A stretch of DNA of 64,000 nucleotides from Ostrinia nubilalis (taxonomy: Eukaryota; Arthropoda; Insecta; Lepidoptera; Crambidae): assembly GCF_963855985.1 (NCBI RefSeq), contig NC_087090.1:13018501-13082500 (forward strand). The letters run 5' to 3'. Position 1 is the stretch's first letter. Every line of letters starts with the position of its first letter. A program made the translations under genes and the position numbers. Below, piece by piece: positions 32,856 through 42,612 of the stretch. The notes beneath the pieces were generated by a model, which worked only from the letters and a program-made list of their open reading frames with translations, was not told the origin of the DNA and did no database searches.

Positions 32856-32868
32856 ATCCCACTTCTGA
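32856..32868 (-). other. Primer-binding site, probably tRNA-Leu
   Basis: The 13 bases directly after the 5' LTR read TCAGAAGTGGGAT on the sense strand. From memory, the tRNA-Leu 3' region ends ATCCCACTTCTGA followed by the discriminator region and CCA, so the match starts a few bases inside the tRNA 3' end rather than at CCA. The position next to the LTR supports the call; the tRNA identity is an inference. Confidence 0.6.
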
Positions 32869-33334
32869 TAATAAATATCAGGGCAGAGAGATGTGTTTGA
32901 AGAAAAGATCTTGCACTTTCCGATATTTTTATTTTACACTCACAATAACACAGTACATTAATTTCACTTCAAACTGGCAGAGCTTAAGCTAGACTAGTGT
33001 ACACGTTGATGGTTACCGCAAGACTGCCCTAGAATAAGCCGACAACCATTTTTATAAACTCTCCCCACTCAATATCACAACAGTAGTAATCATTTTACTG
33101 TTGGTTTCATGACCACCGGAAGTATCTTATAAAATGTTTTAAAAATAGTTTAATAATTACTGTAATAATACTTTTGCATTTATATCTCATATTATGATTT
33201 TAAAACATTTTATAATTACATATTTAATCATATTTTATATTAAAATCAATAAAGAAACTGTACAACAATTAATATTATTGAAAATAATTGACTAAACACA
33301 TTATTGTACTACTATTTAATAATGAAGTCTAACA
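32869..33334 (-). repeat. 5' LTR (466 bp)
   Basis: This copy appears identical to the LTR at 25783-26248. It carries the sense-strand TATAAAAA at 33056-33049 and is followed by the primer-binding site. TAAT at 33335-33338 is the outer target duplication. Confidence 0.95.
33049..33056 (-). promoter_or_regulatory. Putative TATA box of the retrotransposon promoter
   Basis: TATAAAAA lies on the element's sense strand about 280 bases into the 5' LTR. Transcription would begin roughly 25-30 bases later, making about 310 bases of U3. The start site is not demonstrated. Confidence 0.5.
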
Positions 33335-33338
33335 TAAT

Positions 33339-35524
33339 GTTGTAATAAAATTGCCTGTACGTTAACTTGAAAATTTTAGGTAATTTTGAACTATTATTGT
33401 TAAATTAATCTTGGTGTTGTATTTTCTTATAAAACGAGCGTGCGTGAGTTTCACCTGCCATGTCAATGGATAAATATTTTGTCATATTTTACAACTTTTT
33501 TTTCGTAATAGACATGCTTTTTAGATACTTGAAAGGAGGTAGAGTACGGACTAAGAATTTTAATGTCAAAATACTACCCATACAAAGGGCTACTATGAGA
33601 AATATTTATTTCCGTAAATCCAAGCTAAATCTTAAATGTAAGTCCAATCTACTTAGCCCGATCTAGTATGAAATTACAGGTAGGCAATTAGGCATATAAT
33701 GTCAAGGTCCTACTCGCCTTAAGCACTACAATCGTTGTAATGAGCTTAATCAAGTGTAATCAAGTTGAAACACCCTGTATACCTCCCAGTGCAGTGTATT
33801 GATCCTAACTCAATAAATGAGCTTTGTGGATTATGTTATTGAATATTGGTTTATGTGTTTCTATTTATTCATTTTAATTATTAGTTTCTTTTAACATAAG
33901 TACTTAAGTAAAATATGCGTTCTTTAATGTGAATAATGCTCAGGAATGCTTAACACATCATGGTAATAGACATCACTCCAATAAGATAGACTCCGTGAGT
34001 TAATGAAATGCTTAAAACAAACGTTTTAAGCCCATGGGGGATACCAATATCAAACGATCACTCTGCAGGCTATTTTTTCATAAGTCTCAAAATGAAACTT
34101 ATGCACTGCAGTAAAAACAAGACAAACTTCCAATATCCAATTCACGTTTCAAATCGACGTCAGCTCGCAGAAATTTGTTTTTATCTTAATACCTTGTAGT
34201 GATGCTGCTGGTAGTCCAACACAAATAGATTCGTGTATGTTTGTCTTGGCGTGGTTTAATTAATTTTACCTTCATACGCCGATACTGTTTGTCGGAAACC
34301 TTAATTGAAAACGCTCTTACCGGAGTAAATGAAACGCAATCCTATTTGCTCCGAGTGATTGAAGCGAATTTATCTTTTAAGACTTTCAAATTTATCTTTA
34401 ACCCGCTCCGAATGTTCGCCGTTAAATTATTTGAAACGAAGAAGTACAGGTAATTAAATTTTGATTGCCTTCGGTCGGATTGTTATTGCGATTTATTAAT
34501 GTTGGTGTGGTTGTAATGTAAGTTATGGCGGTCGGACTGAGCGATTGTGATAATGAGTCATTAAGTATTGAAAGCGATTAAAGCCTCCAGCTGAAAGGGA
34601 TCCCACACTTCAGGGCAGATTATGTCAAACTAATTACTAACAAATGAAAAAAAAACGAGAAAAGTGTATTACTCATAAATAATGAAAGAGATAAATACAA
34701 TAAAGAATTGAGTATTGAGATAAAACAAATATTAAATAAAACAAACTCATACAAAATCCGCATTCCAGTAATGTATTTTGATACCGTTTTGACAAAAGAG
34801 ATAAAACTGAAATAGTTTTACTGCGACTCATATTTCAGAGCATTCACTTACCTTTACTAATAGGAAACATGAGAATAGCCTTTAAAATCTAAAACCTTAT
34901 TTACTGCTGAAATAAATCGCAACGAAACTAACCACGTACCGATTTTTATTTCGTAAAATTTCTCTTACACGGCGAACACATAAATATTGCAGCGGACGTG
35001 ATATGGATAAATGTTTAACAAACTTTACAGCGTTCACACGTACACTTCGGCGTCTAATAGATTTAACAAATGAAAAACGACTAATGTAAACATCATCATC
35101 ACTTATTTCAATGGAGAAAGAAAAGTATCAATTGGAAAAAAAATCCTCTAACCAAACTATTAGTTTAAAATAATGACACGTAACTTTAAAACTGTTGTGC
35201 TATTTTATTCAAAAAGAGTTTTCTTTAACTTTAACCACACTTGTTACCCTTTTTTCAGTGTGGATAACTTTTAAACTTAATATTACGAGCGTCTCTATGT
35301 CTTTTGAAATAAGATCCATAAATTGTCGAATGTATAAATGTGCTTCTAATATTAGTTCAATTTGAAGTGATACATTATAAACATAGAGCGTCACATTTCA
35401 TGAATGATATTAATTTGTTCTACACGATTAGAAACCCATTAAGTTGTGTAACTTCGTTCCCCCTATTGATTGGTTAATTTATGTATTTATAGGCACAGTA
35501 GGTTTGGGATATAAGTTCTGTACT
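33339..35524. other. Gene-free DNA downstream of the LTR element
   Basis: AT-rich non-coding DNA. Open frames near 33460, 34008 and 34241 have no recognisable domain or codon bias. Confidence 0.4.
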
Positions 35525-35547
35525 TCATCATCATCATCATCATCATC
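35525..35547. repeat. (TCA)n microsatellite, 3' tail of a LINE fragment
   Basis: Tandem TCA triplets (TGA on the minus strand) directly abut the stop codon of the LINE remnant that follows. This type of tail is usual for that family. Confidence 0.7.
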
Positions 35548-35680
35548 CTTTCAGCAATATAAATATCCATTGCTGAGCATTGGCCTCTTCTAATGATTTG
35601 CAGATTATTTGGTTGGTAGCATCGTATCTAGCACCTTCCTTTAATCTTGATAAGGTCATCTGTCCACCTAGTGGTACTTA
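35543..35680 (-). pseudogene. Decayed C-terminus of a LINE endonuclease-reverse transcriptase (copy 1)
   Basis: On the minus strand one frame gives TRWTDDLIKIKGR and, after shifts and a stop, another gives EEANAQQWIF before TGA. The order TRW-DDL...E-A-AQQW is the C-terminal signature of an endonuclease-reverse transcriptase LINE abundant in moths, as I recall it. The TGA-repeat tail at 35525-35547 marks its 3' end. It has at least one internal stop and frameshifts, so it is inactive. A second copy lies at 38555-38717. Confidence 0.65.
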
Positions 35681-35699
35681 TCTTGTTTATATTAAAATA

Positions 35700-35822
35700 T
35701 TATTTTTTTATCCACAACGAGGAAGCTCTTGGCCTGTATCTCACCTGATGGTAAGTGATGATCATGCCGAAGGTGGAAGCGAGCTTCACCCGGAATCCTC
35801 AACCACAGAGGAACTGGCTATC
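35700..35822 (-). repeat. Interspersed repeat fragment (GAAGCTCTTGGCC family, copy 2)
   Basis: CCACAACGAGGAAGCTCTTG, CTCACCTGATGGTAAGTGAT, GATCATGCCGAAGGTGG, AAGCGAGCTTCACCCGG and AATCCTCAACCACAGAGG follow a T-rich start. This copy is better preserved than the one at 18729-18840. The open frame across it (35580-35855) is incidental. Confidence 0.6.
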
Positions 35823-35824
35823 TT

Positions 35825-36193
35825 ACCTCTAATTTTTAAATATTCCTTTTCATAACAACAGCTGAATGAATACAATTTCATTGCGCTGAACCATTCTAGG
35901 TTCAACCTGTCACAATAGAAACAACTTAATATTAATAAACATCAGATTAGCTTTATCTGTACGATTACATTGTCATTTTCTCTGATATAATCATCCACGA
36001 TAACGCTCATTTAATTAGTGTGTAGACTGATTTAACGCAACATTATTAATGAAACCATTTTAATACCAAAGCTATGATATAATGGGCAATTAAATACGTA
36101 AATAAGGACGATAAACTCTAGCGAATAATAAATGTCACAATAGAGGTAGATGCAGAATCCATGCTTCTACTAAATTATAGGCAAAAAGAAGAA
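35825..36193. other. Gene-free DNA
   Basis: Nothing assignable between the two repeats. Confidence 0.4.
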
Positions 36194-36196
36194 TTA

Positions 36197-36314
36197 GGCT
36201 GAGTTGCATCAACTTACTTTGACCGTAACTTTGACAATAACCGGTGCTTTTTGTATGGAGTTTTACAGATTTTTGACGTTTGTCAACGTTAAAGTAAGAT
36301 GGTGCAACTCAGCC
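36197..36314. mobile_element. MITE family 2 copy
   Basis: GGCTGAGTTGCATCAACTTAC and GTAAGATGGTGCAACTCAGCC are its TIRs. The core TTTTTGTATGGAGTTTTACAG is in the opposite orientation to the 4438 copy. The flanks are TTA and TAA, so the duplication has diverged or is imperfect. Its length of 118 bp equals that of the 4438 copy. Confidence 0.82.
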
Positions 36315-36317
36315 TAA

Positions 36318-37190
36318 ATGTTTCAACTCTCTCACCAGTTTTCAGTGATTTTAACTGATATATTTTATGATAACTGTGGTTCTGACAGCTACTAATCACT
36401 GCTTACTACTATAAGGTTACACAAAAGTTTTCTGAAACAGACTGAAATCTTACTTTAACTGTCTAAGGTTCAAACGGCCTTCAAGAAGGTTCAGAAGGCC
36501 GAGACAATTTCAAAAACGGCTATTGACTTTTGCAAAAGTTATTTTCACATACCCCACTTGCCTAAAACCTCCCCACTGGTAACTCGACAAGGAAATATGA
36601 ACACCGCGGTTGGATTTGGTATCGCTTATAAAACTCGCGGAAAAGCACAAAAAGTCGACCTTACCACCCTCGAAATAAAGCCGCTGTACGTTCCCCCACT
36701 GTGGTAGACCCTGGTGGGTGAATAACGTAAATGCTATTCGGTGATTTATGAACGTCTTTGTTTTATTAACCATCTATCACTACTAACGAGGCCATCGCAC
36801 GTTTTACAGACTGCAGGATTATAAATGTTAATGCGCTTTTAAGATAATATCATAGGTCAATACAATTACTGCATTACAATATTACAAAATGGATTTCTTA
36901 GGAAATGTCTTGTTTAGATGGACGTAAAGATGATAAATGTTGTAGAAGTTTTTGTTTAAATAGTTTACACCTTTAAACTAAGATAAGTTTTAAAATAACT
37001 TTAGAACAGTAGACATTTTTGCAGTCATCATAGATCACAACAAAAAGTCTTGCGGAGATTTTAATTAAAAGCTTGCCATACAATCGACATAAAAAAATAT
37101 CAGATTGATGTTAACATTCCATCTTATTATTCTACGCTACCTCAACCAATCAGCACCATCAAAGTTCAGCAATATTACGAACAAATAGCG
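36318..37190. other. Gene-free DNA, probably intron of the LIM-only gene
   Basis: Non-coding, with no second LIM-type exon visible. The open frame at 36510-36773 on the minus strand is unrecognised. Confidence 0.4.
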
Positions 37191-37274
37191 CCTTATTACA
37201 AAAAGTTAAACCCGGGATGACCACTGGTTAAGATTATTAAGAGTTCAACTAGAGTTTAACTTTTTGTAATAAGG
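37191..37274. mobile_element. 84-bp mini-MITE with perfect 21-bp TIRs
   Basis: CCTTATTACAAAAAGTTAAAC at 37191-37211 is the exact reverse complement of 37254-37274, with 42 bases between. No clear target duplication remains. It lies about 200 bp upstream of the LIM exon, in its presumed intron. Confidence 0.7.
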
Positions 37275-37475
37275 GGGATAAGGTCAACTAACATTGCTAA
37301 AGCATTTATAGCAAAGTGAAATATCTCTTGCAATTCAGTCTCTTCGTCAATCAATTTTTATCTCATCTTACTTGCAAGATTATGAGATCTATTTTCTGTG
37401 TCAATACTACTACATAATACATCGAACTTTCACTTTCGCAGCTCAATCCCTAACATCCCCTCTCTATTGTTCCAG

Positions 37476-37634
37476 AATGTTCGGTTCAGGCGGCGCGTGC
37501 GCAGCGTGCGGGCAGGCCATCCCCGCGAGCGAGTTCGTGATGCGGACGAACGCGCCGCAGCAGCCCCTACACGTCTTCCACATAAAATGCTTCGCGTGCT
37601 CCAAGTGCGGCTCACACCTAATGCAGGGCGATAG
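37476..37634 (+). CDS. LMO4: LIM-only protein LMO4-type, penultimate coding exon (second LIM domain)
   Basis: The exon lies between a pyrimidine-rich acceptor (TTGTTCCAG ending 37475) and a GT donor at 37635. It encodes ...MFGSGGACAACGQAIPASEF... followed by HIKCFACSKCGSHL. The zinc ligands C8, C11, H35, C38, C41 and C44 (numbered from the ATG at 37477) fit CX2C-X23-HX2CX2CX2C of a LIM domain. GACxACGQxIPASExVMR is the LMO4-type sequence rather than the Beadex/LMO1-3 type. LMO4 proteins are nuclear adaptors that bind LDB/Chip-type cofactors and compete with LIM-homeodomain factors. The first base completes a codon from an upstream exon, and the ATG is probably internal, so the exon for the first LIM domain is missing from view. 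Compared with my recollection of vertebrate LMO4, the loop before the HX2C has about five extra residues. Confidence 0.87.
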   Translation, partial: NVRFRRRVRSVRAGHPRERVRDADERAAAAPTRLPHKMLRVLQVRLTPNAGR

Positions 37635-38285
37635 GTTTGTGCACTTTATTATTTTCTTTTTAATCTGAAGATGTTCAATGCTGGAAGAAGGTCAAGGATT
37701 TCCACAACGACTGGTGTTGCGCTGCTTGAATCCAGGCGCTTCCTGGAACCTTCATCTACCTTTACCTTTTACATACGATAATTCATTAAGAGTTATGCAT
37801 TTTAAAGTTACTACCATCTTTAAGATTTGAGACGTGTGCACTACAATGTAGGGTATTGATGTAGAGTCTACCATCAAGGTTTTATTGAGACATACGTAGC
37901 TCGAAACTCGATTAAATCTCAATAATTTGCGCCTACTTTTCTATAATTTTACAAGTAAATACATGTCATACATGCTATAAAGAGACAGCATAGTGATTTA
38001 CGTTTAAAGCGCTGCGCTGGTAGAACTAAGTACGTACCTATGTCAGATTTTTCACTAGACTTTTCAGTCTGTGGAAATCATTTGGGGATGCCTGCCTATG
38101 TTCAGCAGTAGCGTACTGTAGCTGATATGATGATGTCAGTCTTCACATTATCAAGAACAACCCAACATTTATGTACCATCCTAGACTGCAGTACGATTGC
38201 AGTCAAATACCAACCTTATCCTGCATAAAAAAATATCACCAGATCTAAACCCTTGATGACCTAAACTACTCAACTATCCCCCCAG
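37635..38285 (+). other. Intron of the LMO4-type gene
   Basis: A 651-bp GT-AG intron: donor GATAG|GTTTGT and acceptor CCCCCAG|GTATTAC. Splicing restores the codons for Asp-Arg-Tyr-Tyr-Met, matching the GDR(Y/F) motif of LIM domains. I see no repeats of note inside. Confidence 0.85.
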
Positions 38286-38421
38286 GTATTACATGCTCGC
38301 GGGCTCCCTCGTCTGCGAGCAGGACTGGCAGAAGCTGATGAAGAGCGCGAACGCAGGCAGCGGGCCCGCGGCGCCGGTGCGCAAGGGCAAGGTCGGCCGC
38401 CCGCGCCGCTCGCGAGAATGA
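38286..38421 (+). CDS. LMO4: LMO4-type LIM-only protein, terminal coding exon
   Basis: This exon completes the second LIM domain with YYMLAGSLVCEQDW, where C63 and D66 (numbered across the splice) are the last zinc ligands. After the LIM domain come about 30 residues ending VRKGKVGRPRRSRE and the stop TGA at 38419-38421. The tail is basic, with a GRPRR core like an AT-hook, which I do not recall in vertebrate LMO4. The exon is far more GC-rich than its surroundings, as coding DNA often is here. A sequence resembling a splice donor (GAGGAG|GTATGT, about 38472) follows in the presumed 3' untranslated region and could mark a spliced UTR. Confidence 0.86.
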
Positions 38422-38540
38422 GCGCCGCCGGGCCCTGTGCCCGCGCATCACTCGCATAGGGACTACGAGGAGGTATGTACGAATTTACCCTTCAAATACA
38501 AAAGTAGGCCCTTTTGAGTGCACTTATACTCATCATCAAT
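38422..38540 (+). other. Presumed 3' untranslated region of the LMO4-type gene
   Basis: GC-rich for about 50 bases after the stop, then AT-rich. No AATAAA is seen close by; the first obvious one is more than 1 kb downstream. This fits either a long or a spliced 3' UTR. Confidence 0.45.
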
Positions 38541-38554
38541 TCATCATGATCATC

Positions 38555-38717
38555 TCAGCCATAGGACGTCCACTGCTGAAGATAGGCCTCCCCCAATGCT
38601 TTCCATGTTGCCCAGTTGGTTTGGTAGCGGCCTGCGTCCAGCGCTTTCCTGCTACCTTTCTGATGTCGTCGGTCCACCTTGTGAGTGGACGTCTCACGCT
38701 GCGTTTTCCAGCTGCGG
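38555..38717 (-). pseudogene. Decayed C-terminus of a LINE endonuclease-reverse transcriptase (copy 2)
   Basis: Minus-strand frames read RRPLTRWTDDIRKVAGKRW and, after a frameshift, NWATWKALGEAYLQQWTSYG then TGA at 38557-38555. TRW-DDI-KVAG...EAYxQQWT is the closing signature of moth endonuclease-reverse transcriptases (RTE/CR1-type LINE; exact clade uncertain). GATGAT-rich sequence after the stop is its 3' tail. It is 5'-truncated and frameshifted, so inactive. It sits just downstream of the LMO4-type stop codon, in opposite orientation. Confidence 0.8.
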
Positions 38718-38719
38718 CA

Positions 38720-41700
38720 GAAACTGCTAACTTTAAATGAGTAATTTGTGGTAAGTATTAGGATTTCGTTACATTAATATGATACCACATTATAAGCATG
38801 CAGTTAACACGCATGCTCTGTCTGAGCCACTTTAAATGTTTTATGTGGTTATGTTTTGTCAATGTCTCACAGCAACACCGATATTACAACAACAAAAAAA
38901 AATAACCTTAAGTTATGCGAGGTTAAATACCTGTACACTCTTAACACAACCCATTAATAGGAAAAAAGACGTGGTAATGTTATCTCTAATTAATTACACC
39001 GTACCGGTTCGTAATAATTGTGATAACCTCGACAAAGTAATCGCCCAGCTCGCGGGCAACCACACACGACTTAATCGATTCCGATCGATTAAATCGATAA
39101 TACACTTTTCGATGTATACCTCTTAGATAACAAAGGCGCGTGGGCGCGCCCGCCCTCAATTACGCACGTTATTATAATTAAAACTGACACTTCGTGACGT
39201 GTTCTTAATCGATGGGAAGTGTTAATTATTTTTAAGCCTTTAATGAATAGATTTCAATTAATTTGGTCGAGTTGAATCTCTTAACTATGATTTCCTTATT
39301 CTTTTTTTAATTGTGTCGAATTTTAAGTGTCTATTCTTATATGTACTACCTAATGTAGAGTATGAAAAGCTATGAATTCTAGAGACAAGTGTTTTGCGCA
39401 AAAGAAACCTTTACAGGCTTTCTTAAGAATACTACCACTAGCTGTTACCCGCAGCATTGCACGTGTGTAATCGTATTTAATAGCAAAGTATCACATTAAG
39501 TAGTTTCATAAGTCTACACATTTATTAAAAAGATCTCTTTTCACGGTGTAAAACTCTTATGAACAAGAAATCTCAAATATATTTCTTAGCAGAGGATTAT
39601 GTCACAAATAAACCTTTTCGTGTGCTTTCAGTTGGTTACAGCAAATAATTTTATACCAATTACCTAATACTATTTACACACGTTCCTGCCATCTGTCGTT
39701 AAGTACCGTAACCTCACTTTACATTTCCAGTGTATTAGATAAAAAGTAATTTCGTAGTCCGATACGGCTTAATTAACTCTGCGTTTGAGCGTCAAAGTGC
39801 GTAATTTGCTATTGTCTACGACACGGCGATAAAACTGAAACGTACCTCGTAACTCGTAAAACGTGCGACCTATACTGTACACTATGTTTCAACGAAACCT
39901 TGGCTGGAAGAAAAGTGTACTTCCTCAATTATTTCAACGAAGCAAACACTTACGAAACAGCTCTTAAAATAACACACGCGACTCCATTTAGCACGGTTTT
40001 GACAATAGGATATTATGTATAGAATGTATTATGTATAGCTAATAGAACGTTTTCGAAAGGACAACATCTAGCTAAACACTTCTACACTTTTTGTATCTAA
40101 TAAGTATGATTTAGAAACAAAAATCATGTAGAAACAGTTCTCTTTACTTAGATAGAAAAATCTATCTCGTTAAATAACTACACGGTCGTGACTTTAGCAA
40201 TTCTAATTACGAACTTGTTACTCATTAACGGTTTTCTTATCAATACGCCCAAATTTAGAAGTACCTCCCTATTTACTAGTTAAAATGTAAGAATATTTAT
40301 AGATAAGGTATGGAGCAAGCACTTACTGTTTTTGTAACATAAGTAATGAATGGATACAAAACCATACAATATTTAATTCAAAAACACAGTTTATCTAAAA
40401 CACCCGAATATTGTTCGTTTCGTTTTGTTTTAAAGCTTTATTGTCTGCCAAATCCGAAGCTTTGCTAAAAATCTAATTCAACCGTTAAAAATTCAAGCAA
40501 ATATTGAAAAGATATTCAATTATGCAGTTCCATTTGCATATAAACTAGTGCCTAAGCTTTTGAGGAGAATACATTTGTAAATTACTATTAGCTTGGACTG
40601 CAAGTCCTTTCAGGGAAGTTAAAAATTCACGAATCATAAGCGAAACAGAGGGATGATGGGAGGTGCTCGCTCCATTTGTGCTCTCTGCTCACAGCGGGAT
40701 TACCGTGCGCACACTTAACTATAACTAGGAGACAAATATGGAATGGATGGCAGATTTATACCTTTTGTTTTTGTGACTGGTAAAATTTTATTGTAATTTT
40801 ACAGCTGTCTCAAAACATTTTCTGAAAAGCCTTTTAAAGTAACAAAATAAGCTCTCGTGTAATAAAGTAATTAAATGTTTCCGACGTTCCAAACTTAACT
40901 GCATTTTGATCAACAACAACCGTGCTACCGGCTGTGGCCACAGCGCAGCTTCAAGCGTTCGTTTAAAGAGTTAACTCGATCATGAGATGCGAGTGACCGT
41001 GAGTGCCGCAAAGAGGAGCCGAAGAAATGCAATTAAGCTGACCAATGAACATCGCAGGCCGCTTTGTTTATACGAATATGGAGTCGCTCGCGCGGAACGA
41101 CTTGCAGCGACGAGATTTGAAACAGAAGTATCCTTATTGTTTGATAAACTCCCGCAAACAGCGGTAATGATGTTTATTAACGCTTTAAAGCAAATTTATA
41201 ATTGTAGTTGTCTTGTTGGGGGTAGTTCGTCGAGTTAATTGCCGGTCTGAGCGCCGCGGGCGCTGGACGCGCTCGCGGCGAAACGCGCTAACAGCTCCGA
41301 AGTTTAAACGCCCGCAAACTTATTTCGGCAACTCATAAAACTATTGTCCACTGCTAATGGAACGCTAATTTATTGCTTGGACATTGTAGGCGCTTCGTGT
41401 TGCTGTAATCGCTTTTTGTGGACACTTTAAATATTTGCAAAACGTTCTCATTTAAGGAAGAAATCGTCGCTAATAGTGACTAAGTTTTTATAGTCAAACT
41501 TAGATAATATGAACACAATTTTAAACTACACAAATATACAGCTCGGGTGCTTCCATCTGGAATACATTCAGTGTTGGAACTCTGACTTCAACAACATATT
41601 TTAAACTTTTTATTTGAGCCATGCGCATGCAGAAATAACTCTGCAATAAAGCAAATTAATGCCGCCACTTGCAAATCTAACAACACAGAGAATAACGTTA

Positions 41701-42498
41701 TGTCGGAACTCGTAACGTCAAAAATAGCGCACTTTAACCTTAATATTCGGAATGACATTACAAACGCAGCACAAAGCGGGTGTCCGTTACAGCACCCTAA
41801 AAACTAAACAGTTAACTATAATAACAAAGAGGCGCTAGTCGTTTGTCGGCCGTGGTCAAAGGCGGATGTTAATTGGAAAGCACCTGAAAATGACAGCGCT
41901 TTATAGCGGCCATGTTTGGCGTAAAAATCAAGTTGCCCGCCTCAAAGACTTGACCGTTCACCCGGCGGCTTTGTAACACGATTACGCCGACTTGTCGAAA
42001 GTTAATTAAATAACGTTTTTCCAAATTACCTGCCGGGCTCGACATCAAAGTACCCTCGCACTCGCTTTGGGAATCTTTTCACAAAGGGTGTATCGCCGGG
42101 GGCTTGTCCGCGTCCGCTTGATCTCAGCAGTGCGGTGGACAGCAGATCTGATCTACACCTCGTTTCCTTTGATGGAGTGCAAACTTAATCGACGTCTGCT
42201 CTGAGATTTGTGGTTATTTTGGTTCTGTCTCGGACTTTGAGCGTCTTTTACACCTTGCAATTTTGAGAGTATTTGCAAATGAGATTTTATAGCAAGAATA
42301 CTGGATGTATGCGTTAATGATGACGTAGTATCTTACATTTTTAAAAGTGCATAATTAAGATCCTTTAAGGCTATAGCTAGGGAAGTTGCGTGGTGTTTTG
42401 TCATTGATTGACAAAGATCAAGAAAAGTTAACACACATAATGTCAAAAATAATGGGAACCCTACTTAAGAAAAGATGTATAGCACAGATAATAATGCC
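38720..42498. other. Gene-free DNA downstream of the LMO4-type gene
   Basis: AT-rich DNA with a more complex, GC-richer stretch at about 40900-42200. No exon or element is recognised. The open frame at 40987-41238 has no known domain. Confidence 0.4.
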
Positions 42499-42501
42499 TA
42501 A

Positions 42502-42609
42502 GGCTGAGTTGCATTATCTTAACTTTAACCGTAACTATAACTTTAACCGGTGTTTTTGTGTGGAGTTTGACAGACTTTTAACGTTTGTGGAAGATGTTGC
42601 AACCCAGGG
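42502..42609. mobile_element. MITE family 2 copy (right end eroded)
   Basis: GGCTGAGTTGCATTATCTTAA begins the unit. TTTTTGTGTGGAGTTTGACAG is the family core, and the right end TTGCAACCCAG is degraded. The flanks are TAA and TTA. The open frame at 42386-42622 spans it and is spurious. Confidence 0.75.
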
Positions 42610-42612
42610 TTA

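Larger units (their letters stand above)
25783..33334 (-). mobile_element. Complete Ty3/Gypsy LTR retrotransposon, 7,552 bp
   Basis: The element lies on the minus strand between TAAT duplications (25779-25782 and 33335-33338). Order in its own sense: 5' LTR (33334-32869), primer-binding site, about 720-base leader, gag-pol frame (32133-28621), integrase frame (28589-27318), 1.07-kb 3' non-coding region with a 47-bp repeat array, and 3' LTR (26248-25783). The domain order RT-RNase H-integrase and a 4-bp duplication identify the Ty3/Gypsy (Metaviridae) group. I cannot assign a clade. There is no env frame. The two LTRs look identical, so insertion was recent. No purine-rich tract stands out just inside the 3' LTR, which is odd for the group. 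Confidence 0.95.

Noticed and set aside
1..37400. Search for the exon encoding the first LIM domain of the LMO4-type gene.
   Set aside because: No CX2C...HX2C-like GC-rich exon was found by eye. It may lie outside the window or have been missed.
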